Shown here: piece by piece, positions 34,916-44,970 of the stretch
Layout: each line of letters opens with the position of its first letter
How positions within the stretch are numbered: the first letter of the stretch is position 1
Assembly: GCA_947650365.1 (NCBI GenBank)
Contig: OX393549.1
Coordinates: 86,190,108 to 86,254,107, forward strand
Direction: 5' to 3'
Source of the DNA: Chamaelirium japonicum
Lineage: Eukaryota > Streptophyta > Magnoliopsida > Liliales > Melanthiaceae
DNA length: 64,000 nt
The notes under the pieces: generated by a model
What the model was told of the DNA's origin: nothing
The model's input: the letters and a program-made list of their open reading frames with translations, nothing else
Databases searched by the model: none
Position numbers and translations under genes: made by a program

Positions 34916-35387
34916 TAGGGGTGGCAATGGGTCGGGTTCGGTTCGGATTGAGACATAAGTATAAGGGCAAAACACCCAACCCGAACCCGACCCTGTTATT
35001 AAATAGGTCAAAAACTTAAACCCAAACCCAACCTGCCTAATAAATGGGTTGACCTGACCCGACCCGTTTAATCCGTTTACTAAACGGGTCGGGTTGTGTC
35101 AGGTTGGGTTAGCTCGGGTTGGGTCAACAGAACCCATGTAAACTTGTCGGGTTGGGTCAAGACAGGTCTGATTGGGCCGGGTTTGATCGGGTTAGTCCGG
35201 GTTGGGTCGGGTTGACACGACACATTTGATAAACGGGTCAAGTCGGGTCAATCGGGTTAAAAGTACAAATCCAAACCCGACCCATTAAATAAACGGGTCA
35301 ATCAGGTTGACCCGTTTATGACCCGAACCCATTTATACCCAACTCAAACCTGCTAACTACAGGTCGGGTCAAGGATTGCCACCCCTA
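34916..35387. mobile_element. hAT-like MITE with GGGTCGGGTT-rich interior
   Basis: The ends TAGGGGTGGCAAT and ATTGCCACCCCTA are perfect inverted repeats. The flanking 8-mers ACTACAAC and ACTAAACC agree at 6 of 8 positions. The interior is made of GGGTCGGGTT/AACCCGACCC motifs. A relative is at 47397-47871. Confidence 0.8.
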
Positions 35388-35462
35388 ACTAAACCTTCCA
35401 CTAATGAAGCTTGCATAAATTTTTATCTTGTAGTCTAGTATTTTAAATACTTGTATAATTAA

Positions 35463-35700
35463 GGGTAAATCACACTTTGTCCCTCTAAAGTTTACCCCAA
35501 AATCACTTAACCCCCTCTGTAATTTATTTTGTTCCAAGTCAGTCCTTTAGTTTTAAATGTGTGCATATTACCCACTTTTGTTAACTACTAAATTACTTCT
35601 TTTGATAATTTCTATCAAATCAAAACTGAATTGAAGAAGGCATAATGTAGTTTATTAACTATAGGGGGTTAAGTGATTTTGGGCTATATTATAATTTACC
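35463..35700. mobile_element. MULE-type MITE (9-bp target duplication)
   Basis: A 238-bp element starts GGGTAAATCAC and ends AATTTACC, with a long imperfect inverted repeat (AAAATCACTTAACCCCC on both sides). The 9-bp duplication TATAATTAA is perfect at 35454-35462 and 35701-35709, which indicates Mutator-type transposition. Confidence 0.88.
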
Positions 35701-35709
35701 TATAATTAA

Positions 35710-36453
35710 TACATTCTTCAAATTAGTCCTTTCAAGTTTCATGTATACTCTGTACTATACTCTCTTTTCATTGACCCACAAGAATAAAAAACTTGAAGAA
35801 TTGGGAGAATAATCAAATCTCAAGAGGTGTGGGGCTTTTGCTCTGCAATTATGAGCTGCACATCAGACAACAGACATTGATCTCAAAACAATCTGTAATT
35901 TTTTTATTTTTTTATTTTTTTTTGTATTTTCCCATCATATGAGCAAGTGGGCCTCTGAGAGTAGGCCCACTTACCTTGATTGATCATTCACAAGAAATAC
36001 TGTGGATCCAGTGACCATTTCTGTCCCCCTTTTCCCCCTCTCTCCCTTGTTAGTGTGTGTGTAAATATGGCCTTGCAGTACTCCCCTACCCCTTATGTGA
36101 CCACATGATAGGAGATACCCTTTCACCTTTTAATCATTCATGTTAAGACTGCAAGAAGGCCCCTCTTCACAAGATCTCCATGGTGGGGTGACATGAGAAG
36201 TACTACTCCCCTCCCCCTTTGAATGTCTTTCATGATTCTATTATGGGTCTACATCTGAACTTTTGAGAATCACAACCACCACCTAACTCCATGCCTTTCA
36301 CTGTTCCTTCCCATCACAAACACAAAAGCTTCCCTCAAGCCCTTCATGGGTTTTCATGGAAAGGGAATCAGATTCTCTCTCTGGCACTGTCTCACTTATT
36401 CTGTGAATGGTGGCCTCCCATTAGAGAGGGAAACCAGTTGGAGAGCTTATTTA
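35710..36453. other. No gene seen
   Basis: AT- and pyrimidine-rich intergenic sequence. An ORF of 92 codons at 36291 has no family features and overlaps a MITE, so I do not call it. Confidence 0.5.
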
Positions 36454-36942
36454 GACCATATCCAACCGCCCGCCATATCGCCATATATGACGGACGGATG
36501 GCTCCAATCACTTGCTATATGGGTCTGCATAAATGCAGGGGAGGGGATTTGGCCCGCAAAAGTGCATGAATCAGAACCAAATAGCACCCACTGCTATTTG
36601 GTCAACTTTCTAAAAATACCAAAATAGTCCTTCAAGAACTGCATGCATTAAATATAGTGACGAACATATCCTTTATAAAATTTATATATAAATATTTTAA
36701 CTAAGTGTATTTATGAATTCACTAATCTGTTTTAAACAAATTTGGTACCGTTGGAAAGCACTCATCAAGATCTTCGAAAAGAGACTAATATCTAATATTT
36801 TTTAAATTATTTGAAAATTTTTAAATACTATATTAATTACAAATTAGAGGCCATGATTGGAGGCTAACCAAAATACAAAGCCTCCATTTTAGAATATTCT
36901 CATTTGGCATTGGCAAAATGGAGGCTTTGGTTGGAGATGCTC
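36454..36942. mobile_element. Tourist-like MITE
   Basis: The ends GACCATATCCAACC and GGTTGGAGATGCTC are inverted repeats of the common plant GAGCATCTCCAACC type. They are flanked by TTA on both sides (36451-36453 and 36943-36945), the PIF/Harbinger target signature. No coding sequence is seen. Confidence 0.72.
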
Positions 36943-36950
36943 TTAGTTAT

Positions 36951-37130
36951 GAGAAATACAATTCAGCCCAAAGGTTTTCCTGATTTCGCAGGTCTGATTA
37001 ACATAGCAATGTGAACTGGTGGCCGAAACCCACTAGCGACATTCAAGTCTTTTACACCACCAATTGCACGCTACCATGTCAATCGGGCAGAGCAGAATCG
37101 AAAAAACCTTTGGGCTGAATAGCATTGCTC
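36951..37130. mobile_element. 180-bp MULE MITE, copy 1
   Basis: First of three copies of one family in the window (others at 40636 and 58359). The ends GAGAAATACAATTCAGCC and GGCTGAATAGCATTGCTC are inverted repeats. The flanking 9-mers CTTAGTTAT (36942-36950) and TTTAGTTAT (37131-37139) differ at one base. It landed on the right edge of the Tourist-like element. Confidence 0.88.
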
Positions 37131-37148
37131 TTTAGTTATTTCATATAA

Positions 37149-37713
37149 GGGTAAATTAGACTTACCCTCGAAAATTATATGCTAATTAGTTTTTCACACC
37201 CCTCCCCCTCTCTTTTTTAATTTCTTGACCGGCCAAGCGGTCAGAGAACAAGGCGCCAGAGTAATCTCTCGATGATATCCAGAGATCGAAACAGGGGGAG
37301 GCAGCGGTTGCTATTTATTAATTCCATTGTCCCGTGAACATATCATCAACGGCTTGGATTCGCACGCGCAAACAAGGCACAACTATCTTGAGGGAAAGTT
37401 CACTCCACGGTGCCCATACCGGGAGTCGAACAGAAAACCTACCCAACATAGGAGAGAGGAAGTACCACCAGGCCAAGAGCTCGTTCGTAAGTCACCCTCC
37501 TTTTAATCGCTATTAGACCTACTCCTCTAAAAATTTGACTTACACCCCAAAACTATATGATATTTAGGCAAACAACCCAATAATTATACGATATATAGGC
37601 ATACCCATTCATTTTGGGAGGCAAGCCAAATTGGAGGATAAGTATAATAATGATTAAAAAGGGGATGACTTACTAATTAACATATAATTTTGGAGGGTAA
37701 ATCAAATTTGCAC
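37149..37713. mobile_element. MULE-like TIR element carrying a SINE-like insert
   Basis: Its terminal inverted repeats are about 40 bp (GGGTAAATTAGACTTACCCT at the left; the complement of GTGCAAATTTGATTTACCCT at the right). The flanking 9-mers TTCATATAA (37140-37148) and TTCATATTA (37714-37722) differ at one base. The middle (about 37200-37495) is an inserted tRNA-like sequence. Confidence 0.78.
37200..37495 (-). mobile_element. Probable tRNA-derived SINE
   Basis: On the minus strand a pol III A-box-like TGGCCTGGTGG (37465-37475) is followed about 40 bp later by a B-box-like TGTTCGACTCCC (37421-37432). The spacing and order are those of a tRNA-derived SINE. The 3' end near 37215 is A-rich (AATTAAAAAAGAGAGG). 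Its limits and target duplication are uncertain. Confidence 0.55.
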
Positions 37714-37853
37714 TTCATATTATTGGGTGGTCTTGTTGTTGGTTAGTGAGAGGAAAGATCACTTGCACTCAAAACATCAGTAGAACCCAACAACAAAATC
37801 TTGAAGATTATGGAGGCAAGGGATCATGGGTTGAGATTACATGCAAATGGGCT

Positions 37854-39320
37854 TCAATTAGTTAACACAGCCTCCTCTTGGATCCTCTCTACCATTCGAT
37901 AGACTGCGGTCGCGATCTCGTCCACCGATCGGAACTCGCAATCCTCTTCCACCTGATCCAACCAAAGCAGAATCTAATCAGTCCATCAAGTTGCAGTTGG
38001 TAGCACCAAGAGAATTAATGGACATAGGTTCTTAATTTTTTTTTTTGGAAAGTTACATAGGTTCTTAATTAGGACTACACTAATCACACCTTGAGGCTGA
38101 AGGAGTAGAGGACCATTTGATCGACGGTGGTGACATTGAGGTGCAGCGTCGTGAGCCGGAGGCTCTGCAATCCGACCACCATCTTCAGGAGCTGCTTGGG
38201 CCGCCGCCTCGAGAGGACCTTGAGGTTGGCGTGGCTCTCGACCATGGTCACCTCGATGTCGGCTACCCCCGACCAGCTCTCGGCCCTCATTTCGTCAATG
38301 CTACTGCTGGCGGCAGTGGCGGTGGTGTTGCTATCGCGAGAAGCGCGTGATGAGTACTGGGGGAAGGCGAAGAAATCGGCGAAGGGGGAGGAGGAACCGC
38401 CGCCGCCGCCACCGCCGGATGGGGATGGTCCGGATCGCCGCCCCATTATCTTCTGGGCCTCTAGGGATTGCAGGAGCTGCTCGAGCTCCTTCACGAAGTT
38501 GATGGCGCCTCCGATGATGGATGCCTGATCACCCTAATCATGAGGGACCATAATTGAAAATGGATCAATAAAGGCTGCAAGTCAGCTACTGAGTTGAAGC
38601 TGGTTTTGTAGGGATCAGTGTACAAATATATAAAACAAGGAGGTGCTTCTTTTAATGCAATTTGCTATTCTTTGCCAAAGTAGGAAAAGGAAAGGACTAA
38701 AGACTCACAGAGTTGAGACCAAACTCTGAAACTATTAAAGCAAAAGCAATTATACATTTTATTGAGGGGAAAATGCAACAATTACTGAAAATGCATTAGC
38801 ATTTCAGAGAGAGAGAGAGAGAGAGAGAGAGAAGTGGGCTGACCCTTTGCACATAGGAGGGGGGCATGAGGGACCGGAGCACCCCTAGGTACTCATTCAT
38901 TTGTTTCCGGCGGTTGCGCTCGACGGCAATGTGGGTCATCCTCTGCTTCTCCACCTCCTCCTTGTTCTTGCACCTCTTGGTGCGCTGACGCTTCCTCCGC
39001 CCGGCCGCCGCCGTTGCCTCCGAGCCCCCTGGGAAGCGGCCGGTCTCCGGGGACGATGAATTCGCATCCCACTCCTCAAAGTTGTGCACCAAGAAGTTGC
39101 CGGAGGAGCCCCAATTGGCATTCCCTTCGTCCAGCAACAACTCCCTACTTTGCTCTTTGCCCTTCTCACCATCTATTCCACATCCTAACAACGCCCCCCC
39201 TTTCTTCTTCTCTTCCTCCTCCTCCAACCCACCAAACTCAAAACCCCACACCCCTTCCATGCTGCACAACTCCTTCATGGTGTAACCAAAGAGATCCTGT
39301 GGGAACACCACAGCTTCTAG

Positions 39321-39326
<6 letters not shown>
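37854..39326 (-). CDS. BHLH96: bHLH transcription factor, bHLH94/96-like, 341 aa in three exons
   Basis: Exons are 39326-38844 (161 codons), 38533-38090 (148) and 37952-37854 (32 plus stop). All introns are GT/AG and in phase 0. The N-terminus [20 protein letters not shown] is the family signature of subgroup Ia factors bHLH94/96, relatives of SPCH, MUTE and FAMA. A basic region ([20 protein letters not shown]) and helix 1 end exon 1. The second helix ([20 protein letters not shown]) begins exon 2. A glycine-serine linker leads to [13 protein letters not shown] and an ACT-like C-terminal domain ([26 protein letters not shown]). It should bind E-box DNA as a dimer in the nucleus. The start fits the family; an upstream in-frame ATG lies beyond a CT microsatellite and is less likely. 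The exact orthologue is not certain. Confidence 0.93.
38807..38832. repeat. (GA)n/(CT)n microsatellite in bHLH intron 1
   Basis: About 12-13 dinucleotide repeats start about 10 bp inside intron 1 of the bHLH gene, right after its 5' splice site (GTCAGC), which is a weak donor beyond GT. Confidence 0.9.

Positions 39327-39327
<1 letters not shown>

Positions 39328-39388
<61 letters not shown>
39328..39388. repeat. (CT)n microsatellite in the bHLH 5' leader
   Basis: About 30 CT units (GA on the coding strand) end 1-2 bases before the bHLH start codon. On the coding strand this is a GA-rich leader touching the ATG. Confidence 0.95.
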
Positions 39389-39391
<3 letters not shown>

Positions 39392-39451
39392 TAACAAAAA
39401 CACAAACACAAACAAACCCAACTCGGCTTTCCCTCCAGGATGGAGATGGGT

Positions 39452-39468
39452 GATGGGCTTTTAAAGGC
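39452..39468 (-). promoter_or_regulatory. Probable TATA region of the bHLH gene
   Basis: The minus strand reads CGCCTTTAAAAGCCC about 130 bp before the start codon. TTTAAAAG could act as a TATA box, placing transcription start near 39430. No other motif is claimed. Confidence 0.45.
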
Positions 39469-39977
39469 GCAAGAGAAAACAAAAGGAACAGGGCTGTTGC
39501 CACGTGAGGGACGGAGAGCAACAGGTGATCATGTAACATGATGGGGGTGAAGGGCAGGTGTGTGTGGGTTTTCTGTGTAGGGGTTGGAGGGACAACATAA
39601 TTTGAAAGGAACAAAAGAAATAGGGGAGGCTAGGGTTTTAGGGTTGTGGGTGGGGGCAGAAGTTTTTGTTTGATTTGGGTGGTGATGACTGTTGGATGTT
39701 GAGGCCCAGAAGAGATCAGAGGGAGGAGGGGGGGGAGAGGGAGGGGAGAGGCTGACAAGAAGGAGTGGTGGGAGCTGGGCCATTAGAGATATTCTGCTAC
39801 TGTGGTCTTGGTGAGGAGTGCATGTGTTTAGACTGCATGTGATGACTACCCTGTTTATGTCCAATTCCCAACACAACTTAATTATCCTTTTAATCACTAG
39901 TATTATGGCTTGCTAGCTTTAGATTAATTTCAAGACACTACAAGCTTGTTATTATATCTAGTGCTAGCTATTATGAT

Positions 39978-40183
39978 CGTGGTTCAAAATCACGGTATCG
40001 ACTGTGGTATCGATTGGCTCTCAATCGGTACATACAGATCGATACGTATGTATCGATTGATAATTCATTTTCTTAAGATTCCGCTGTTTCTGCTGGGTGA
40101 ATGACAGTATTGGGTGCAATACCGGTGATTGTCAGGTTCAAACAGTATAGATGTACCATTGTTTGCCGGTATTTTGAACTATG
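39978..40183. mobile_element. hAT-like MITE
   Basis: The ends CGTGGTTCAAAAT and ATTTTGAACTATG are imperfect inverted repeats. The flanking 8-mers ATTATGAT (39970-39977) and ATTATGGT (40184-40191) differ at one base. The interior is rich in ATCGAT-like motifs. Confidence 0.7.
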
Positions 40184-40191
40184 ATTATGGT

Positions 40192-40626
40192 TTGTTTTAG
40201 TTTCTATTCTAGATGGGTTTTTTCCCATAGTTTAATTATTTTAGTAACGACTTTGCCCACCTAATATCAATTATCTTACAACTTATTCATCTGAATTGAG
40301 ATTGGCATCATCATAATTTTTACAATTGTAGCAGAAATGTGTGAGCCCTAATAATTGCTTAGAAATTTGATGTTTCTGATTCAACAAAGCTCCAATGTTT
40401 TTTTTTGCAACAAATGGTATCAAGCAACTACGCTTATATCCTTGATAGGCCAGGTTTAAAGTCTATACACAAAATAAACTTTAATTTGTTTTATTAGTTA
40501 TATGCCACTTGATGCGGAAGGGTGACTCAGCCTCGACCCCTACTAATTTATTAGAAAGAAATGAAGTACAAAAAAAAAAATATCCATAACGGACCTTTAA
40601 GTTGTTAAACAAATGTTCCTCTTGGT
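40192..40626. other. No gene seen
   Basis: AT-rich intergenic sequence without recognised features. Confidence 0.5.
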
Positions 40627-40635
40627 TTATAGGAT

Positions 40636-40816
40636 GAGAAATGTTATTCAGCCCCAAGGTTTTTCTAATTCCGCCCAACCTGATTGACGTGACACCATAC
40701 AATTGGTGGTGTAAAAGATTTAAATATCGCTAGTGGGTTTCAACCACCAGTTACACGCTGCCACATCAATCGGGTCAGCAAAATCGAAAAACCCTTTGGA
40801 CTGAATAGTATTTCTT
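40636..40816. mobile_element. 180-bp MULE MITE, copy 2
   Basis: This 181-bp relative of the element at 36951 has the same end sequences (GAGAAATGTTATTCAGCC). The flanking 9-mers TTATAGGAT (40627-40635) and TTATAGAAT (40817-40825) differ at one base. Confidence 0.88.
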
Positions 40817-40825
40817 TTATAGAAT

Positions 40826-41408
40826 CTATGGTTCAAAAGGGATATTTACTCTTTATTAATGGAAAACAATAGTAAACTGAACAGAAAGTGAAACAATTTC
40901 TTTAGCATGGAGAGTGGTGTGCTCTTAATCTATTAAAAATATTATTTTTTATATCTTGGAAAAATGGAAGCTAGTAAAATTTTTCTTCTTTGACCCAGTA
41001 TTCAAAATTTAAACACAGGATCATAAGTTGAAGAAGAAGCTAATGCCTTAGCGGCAAGCCTTCCAGTCTGTGATGTTATTAAAATTCAGGGTATTACTCT
41101 CGTTCTTGTGGTGACTTTTGATCATCAGTCTATCTTATGCCGGTGCAGTACGTAACATATGTAATGTACTAACCACTTGGTCTATTAAAAAAAAAAAATT
41201 TAAGTACAATATATTTGGGTGGAATTTTAAAAATCTGTAATGCACGTAAAACTGGGACATTATACATATACTGGTGTAAAAACATATCCTATTAAAATAA
41301 GAAAAAGCTATAATTAGGACTCATAGAATGTGTTGAGCTGACCTGGAAGTAATTTATGTAGCATTATGATCATAGGAGTTCCATTTAATAAGAATTGTTG
41401 GTGGTTGG
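40826..41408. other. No gene seen
   Basis: AT-rich intergenic sequence without recognised features. Confidence 0.5.
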
Positions 41409-41990
41409 GGGGATTCGGATTGTCTCTATTCCTGGGTACTTCTATTCTTCTCTATTCCTGCTCCCATCCACAGGATCAGGATTCAACGGTGCAGATTGAA
41501 ATATTTGAATCTCACTAGTGACATTTTACCTACTCAACAAGGCACGATCACAGTCGTCCGTTGCAAAAAAGTCACTAGTGAGATTCAAAAGTGACAACAC
41601 CCGGAGTACTCCAAAAGACAGACCTTATGGAGCGAGAGCGGGTAAATGAAAAAAAAAGATCTCCGCTCTCTTCTTCCACAGTAATGAGATTCACAATTTT
41701 GAATCTCACTAGTGACATTTTGCAAAGAACGTATGGCAAATGGGAGAAAGAAGTAGAGATCGTCTTTATTCCTCGGTACCATTATTCCTCTCTATTCATT
41801 GCTCCCATCTGCGGGATCGTGATTCAACAGTGTAGATCGATTTTCAACTGGGTTCCATACTTATGTACTGTACCAGATGAAAATTAAAGTTTATAATCTG
41901 CACCATTGAATCCCGATCCCGTGGATGGGAGCAACGAATAGATGTACTGAGGAATAGAGGTACCTAGGACTAGAGACAATCTGAATCCGC
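41409..41990. mobile_element. Fold-back TIR element
   Basis: The ends form a long imperfect inverted repeat: GGATTGTCTCTATTCC and TGCTCCCATCC on the left, complements on the right (GGATGGGAGCAACGAATAG, TAGAGACAATCTGAATCC). Inside is a smaller inverted pair around CTCACTAGTGAC (about 41504-41595), with a third copy at about 41700. I could not fix a target duplication. Confidence 0.6.
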
Positions 41991-43065
41991 TAGTGGGGGT
42001 GCACTAGAGGGTGCCCATTAATGGGAAGGAATCGAGGTTCGAAAGAGAGCAAGGATAGCAAGAGATGATTTTTCCTGTTATATGGCAGGTAAATTAAAAC
42101 AAGAAACATGTTTGTAACAGGCCAGTAATGCCATGTGAAAGCAGCGGTGACGATGCACAAGAGCCACATTGGTTGATTGTGGCCATTGCTTTCTAACTTC
42201 TATGCAACATTATGATCGACCGAGTCCAATCCCCCTTTGGACTATGAACCAAGTCACACTTCTTATTCGTCTTCCGCGCACATGGGCTAGCTCCACCTGT
42301 GAAAATGTTCTTTACCGAACCCACTACTCTTGGAACTTCTTTCACTGCGACTTTGTACTAGTCTCCACTACAGACTCCCTCCAAGACTAAAGAAGTGCTA
42401 TCCGAAACTTTCAAGGCTCCACCTACTCAGTGGTCCCTTACCCGAGAGGATCTAACCAGGAAAGAGGGATTTTGATCGGCGCCTCTCAAAACCTGGAACA
42501 TGACGAACACCATGAGGGTGTGTACCATCTACATTCTCAAGTGATCCAGGTCTGTATCCTGGAAACATCTCCGTTCTCTATCTACCACCCTCACACCCAA
42601 CATGGCCACAAAATCATGCCCCGTGTGACCACACGTAGCTCCGCTATCCAGTTCTCATTCTTAGCCTCATCAGTGACTGTCAAGAGATCTCTATCATCAG
42701 TACCCAATGATCCAACCAAATTCGCGATTCCGTCGACCTAAGGATCTCCACTTACTTTCGATTGTCCTAGAGCCCTTTCCGGAACTTGCTTCACCTTTTC
42801 TCCACACTCACGTACCCGGTCGATCTTCAAGCTCGTGATGGTCTTTTCCTTGGAGATCTTTGAAGATTGAGAGAAATAATCAATACCTTACTATCGAGAG
42901 TCATCCAATCATTCCTCGGACATCCACTCCGAATTGTCTGCCTTTCTGCCTAGATGACAAATAGGAGTTCCTTTATTCACATCTTCCAATTTTGAAATAT
43001 TTACAACTAACTTTCCCTTCTTTTTTTTGAGAAAGTAACTTTCCCATTTTTTTTTTTGAGAAATT
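41991..43065. other. Unassigned, possibly old repeat
   Basis: The part 42160-42870 has even base composition and two short ORFs (73 and 103 codons) without family features. I recognise no gene or element in it. Confidence 0.4.
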
Positions 43066-43891
43066 ACTTGTATAGGATGTTTAGTCTACGTCGGTTATTC
43101 AGGAGTCATATCTCCTCTTGTACTTGTATATATAAATGGGTATAGACCCTAATGGAAACTAGACAGACAATTGGCTCTCTAGTAGGTGTTTAGCATGGTA
43201 TCAGAGCTGACTCAAAACTTTTTTTCTCTCTCCTGCTCCTGTGCCTCCTGCGATCTTGATCAATAGATCGTTACGATCAACTCTTGTGATATCAAGAGAT
43301 CGTATGCGATCACCAATCTCCTGCTCCTGAGATCGTGTGCGGTCGGGTTGGGTTGCTTTTCGATCTCTCGTTCTCGTAATCGATAGAAACAAAACACATA
43401 CAATTTCAAGTCCATTGCTGAGTTTGAGTATTGTGCCATGGCAACCACTACTGAAAAGATCGTATGGTTGCGACGATTACTTAGAGACTTGGGTGTTGTT
43501 CTCTCTAATCCAACTCTATTACACTATGACAACAACAATACCATGCAGATCGTCAGCAATCCAATCTTCCATAAACGCACAAAGTATATAGAGACTGATT
43601 GTCACTTACTCGCTAGGAATATGTTTGGCGCATGATCTCTTTACCTTTAGTGTCTTCCAAGGAATGCAGACTTTCTCACAAAAGCTCATTTCGACTGTGG
43701 CTTTTCAGTATTGTGTTTGCAAACTCTCGGTGTTCGACCCACCTTGAGCTTGAGGGGGAGTGTTACTTGTATCTGATGTTTAGTCCAACAACAATTATTC
43801 AGGAGTCCCACCTCCTCTTGTACTTGTATATATGCATGGGCATAGACCCTAATGGAAGACAAGCAGTTGGCTCTCCAGTCCGTGTTGAACA
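43066..43891 (+). mobile_element. Internally deleted copia element with ~130-bp LTRs
   Basis: The 5' LTR (43066-43195) and 3' LTR (43761-43891) share phrases such as TACTTGTATATAT and TAGACCCTAATGGAA. A primer site TGGTATCAGAGC follows the 5' LTR (43196-43207). TTGAGGGGGAG precedes the 3' LTR as a purine tract. Between them only a short leader and the end of RNase H remain. The element spans about 826 bp. Confidence 0.83.
43438..43635 (+). pseudogene. copia RNase H C-terminal fragment
   Basis: The peptide MATTTEKIVWLRRLLRDLG, then LLHYDNNNTMQIV and RTKYIETDCHL, matches the end of copia RNase H (the TTEAE, YCDN and HIEIDCHL blocks). The catalytic glutamate and aspartate positions are only partly kept. 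It is the only pol remnant of the deleted element around it. Confidence 0.82.
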
Positions 43892-43930
43892 ACTCCGTCC
43901 ACCTCGAATCCCCACACACCGAAACTGAAG

Positions 43931-44970
43931 CTCTGATACCACTGTTGGAGATCCAGGTCCCCCAATGCTCGCCCAAAAGTCGGGAGGGTATGGATCTCGG
44001 ACCTAGTCGAGTCGCGTATGCATCACGACGATCAGTCCAAGTGCAACTGGAAGTGTCGTGTACCACAGATCAAGAAATCATGATCCCAAGGAGATCACAC
44101 TGAATAACCGACACATAGGATGCGGAGCAATTAACCACATGTACAACAGTACGAATCATAGAATATCTCACAATCAATGATTATATTACACTATCGAGAA
44201 ATTACATCATGCAGTGGGTCACCACTTGTCGGACCCCCACAAACCATTTCTCGATCTCCTCTCACAAAACACACGAAGTAGAGAACACCTGCCCAAAAGA
44301 TATAAAGAAATATCGGAGCATATGCCAAAAGATGAAGGTGCCCGAAGTCAAAGCCGAGGTGGACACCTAAGAACTCGGATGATGATCGACGTACTGAATC
44401 CTCATCCTCCATCAGTCCATCTTCTTTCTTCCTCGTCTTCTCTTCTCCTTCTTTCTTCCCTTCTCCTCTCTTTTCTTTCTACTTGCGGCAAACCCTAGAT
44501 CGGGCTTCCCATCTCTCATTGTCCTTCAATCCGCTCTCTCAACCATCTACCAAGATGCCACACCACGTGTTACCACATCGCCCCCCTGGATCCTTCCTTC
44601 TTCTCCGACAAAACCCCTTCTCGTAGAGATCTCGATATTCACGTAGCCGTCATCGACGATCCCAAGAGCTTTTCAATCTTTGATTAAACAATAAGCCACC
44701 CTTGCTCCCCTTAAATATATAGGTGAACAGACGTAAACCAAAGGGAGACCCAAAATCCCTCTAGAATTTGGTCAAAATCAATTGAACGCTCAACCCCTTT
44801 GGCCCATACTCGTATAGGAAACAGCCTGGGAGTCCAAAACCGACGCCCGGGCTCTAGTACAAAAACCACCGCCTGCGTCTTCTACCAAGATCGATGCCCG
44901 AGCGCCCATGGGCTGCGGACTCGAGTCTAGGCCTGATCGTGGGCGGACTTCGAAGGGCCAAAATCCAACA
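43931..44970 (-). mobile_element. LTR (1028 bp) and primer site of a truncated LTR retrotransposon
   Basis: On the minus strand a tRNA-Met type primer site (43931-43942, + strand CTCTGATACCA) abuts an LTR with TG/CA ends at 43943-44970. The minus strand has CTATATATTTAAG at about 44707-44722 as a likely TATA box. The element's internal part is lost beyond about 43892, where the deleted copia element ends. Confidence 0.72.

Noticed and set aside
36291..36627. Overlapping 92- and 93-codon frames
   Set aside because: They run into a Tourist-like MITE and show no domain.
39326..39614. Upstream start (MFLSNYV) for the bHLH protein
   Set aside because: It would translate the CT microsatellite as an Arg/Glu run; the family N-terminus begins at the ATG at 39326.
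42169..42741. Two short frames (73 and 103 codons)
   Set aside because: No recognisable domain, no splice context, and an unassigned repeat-like setting.
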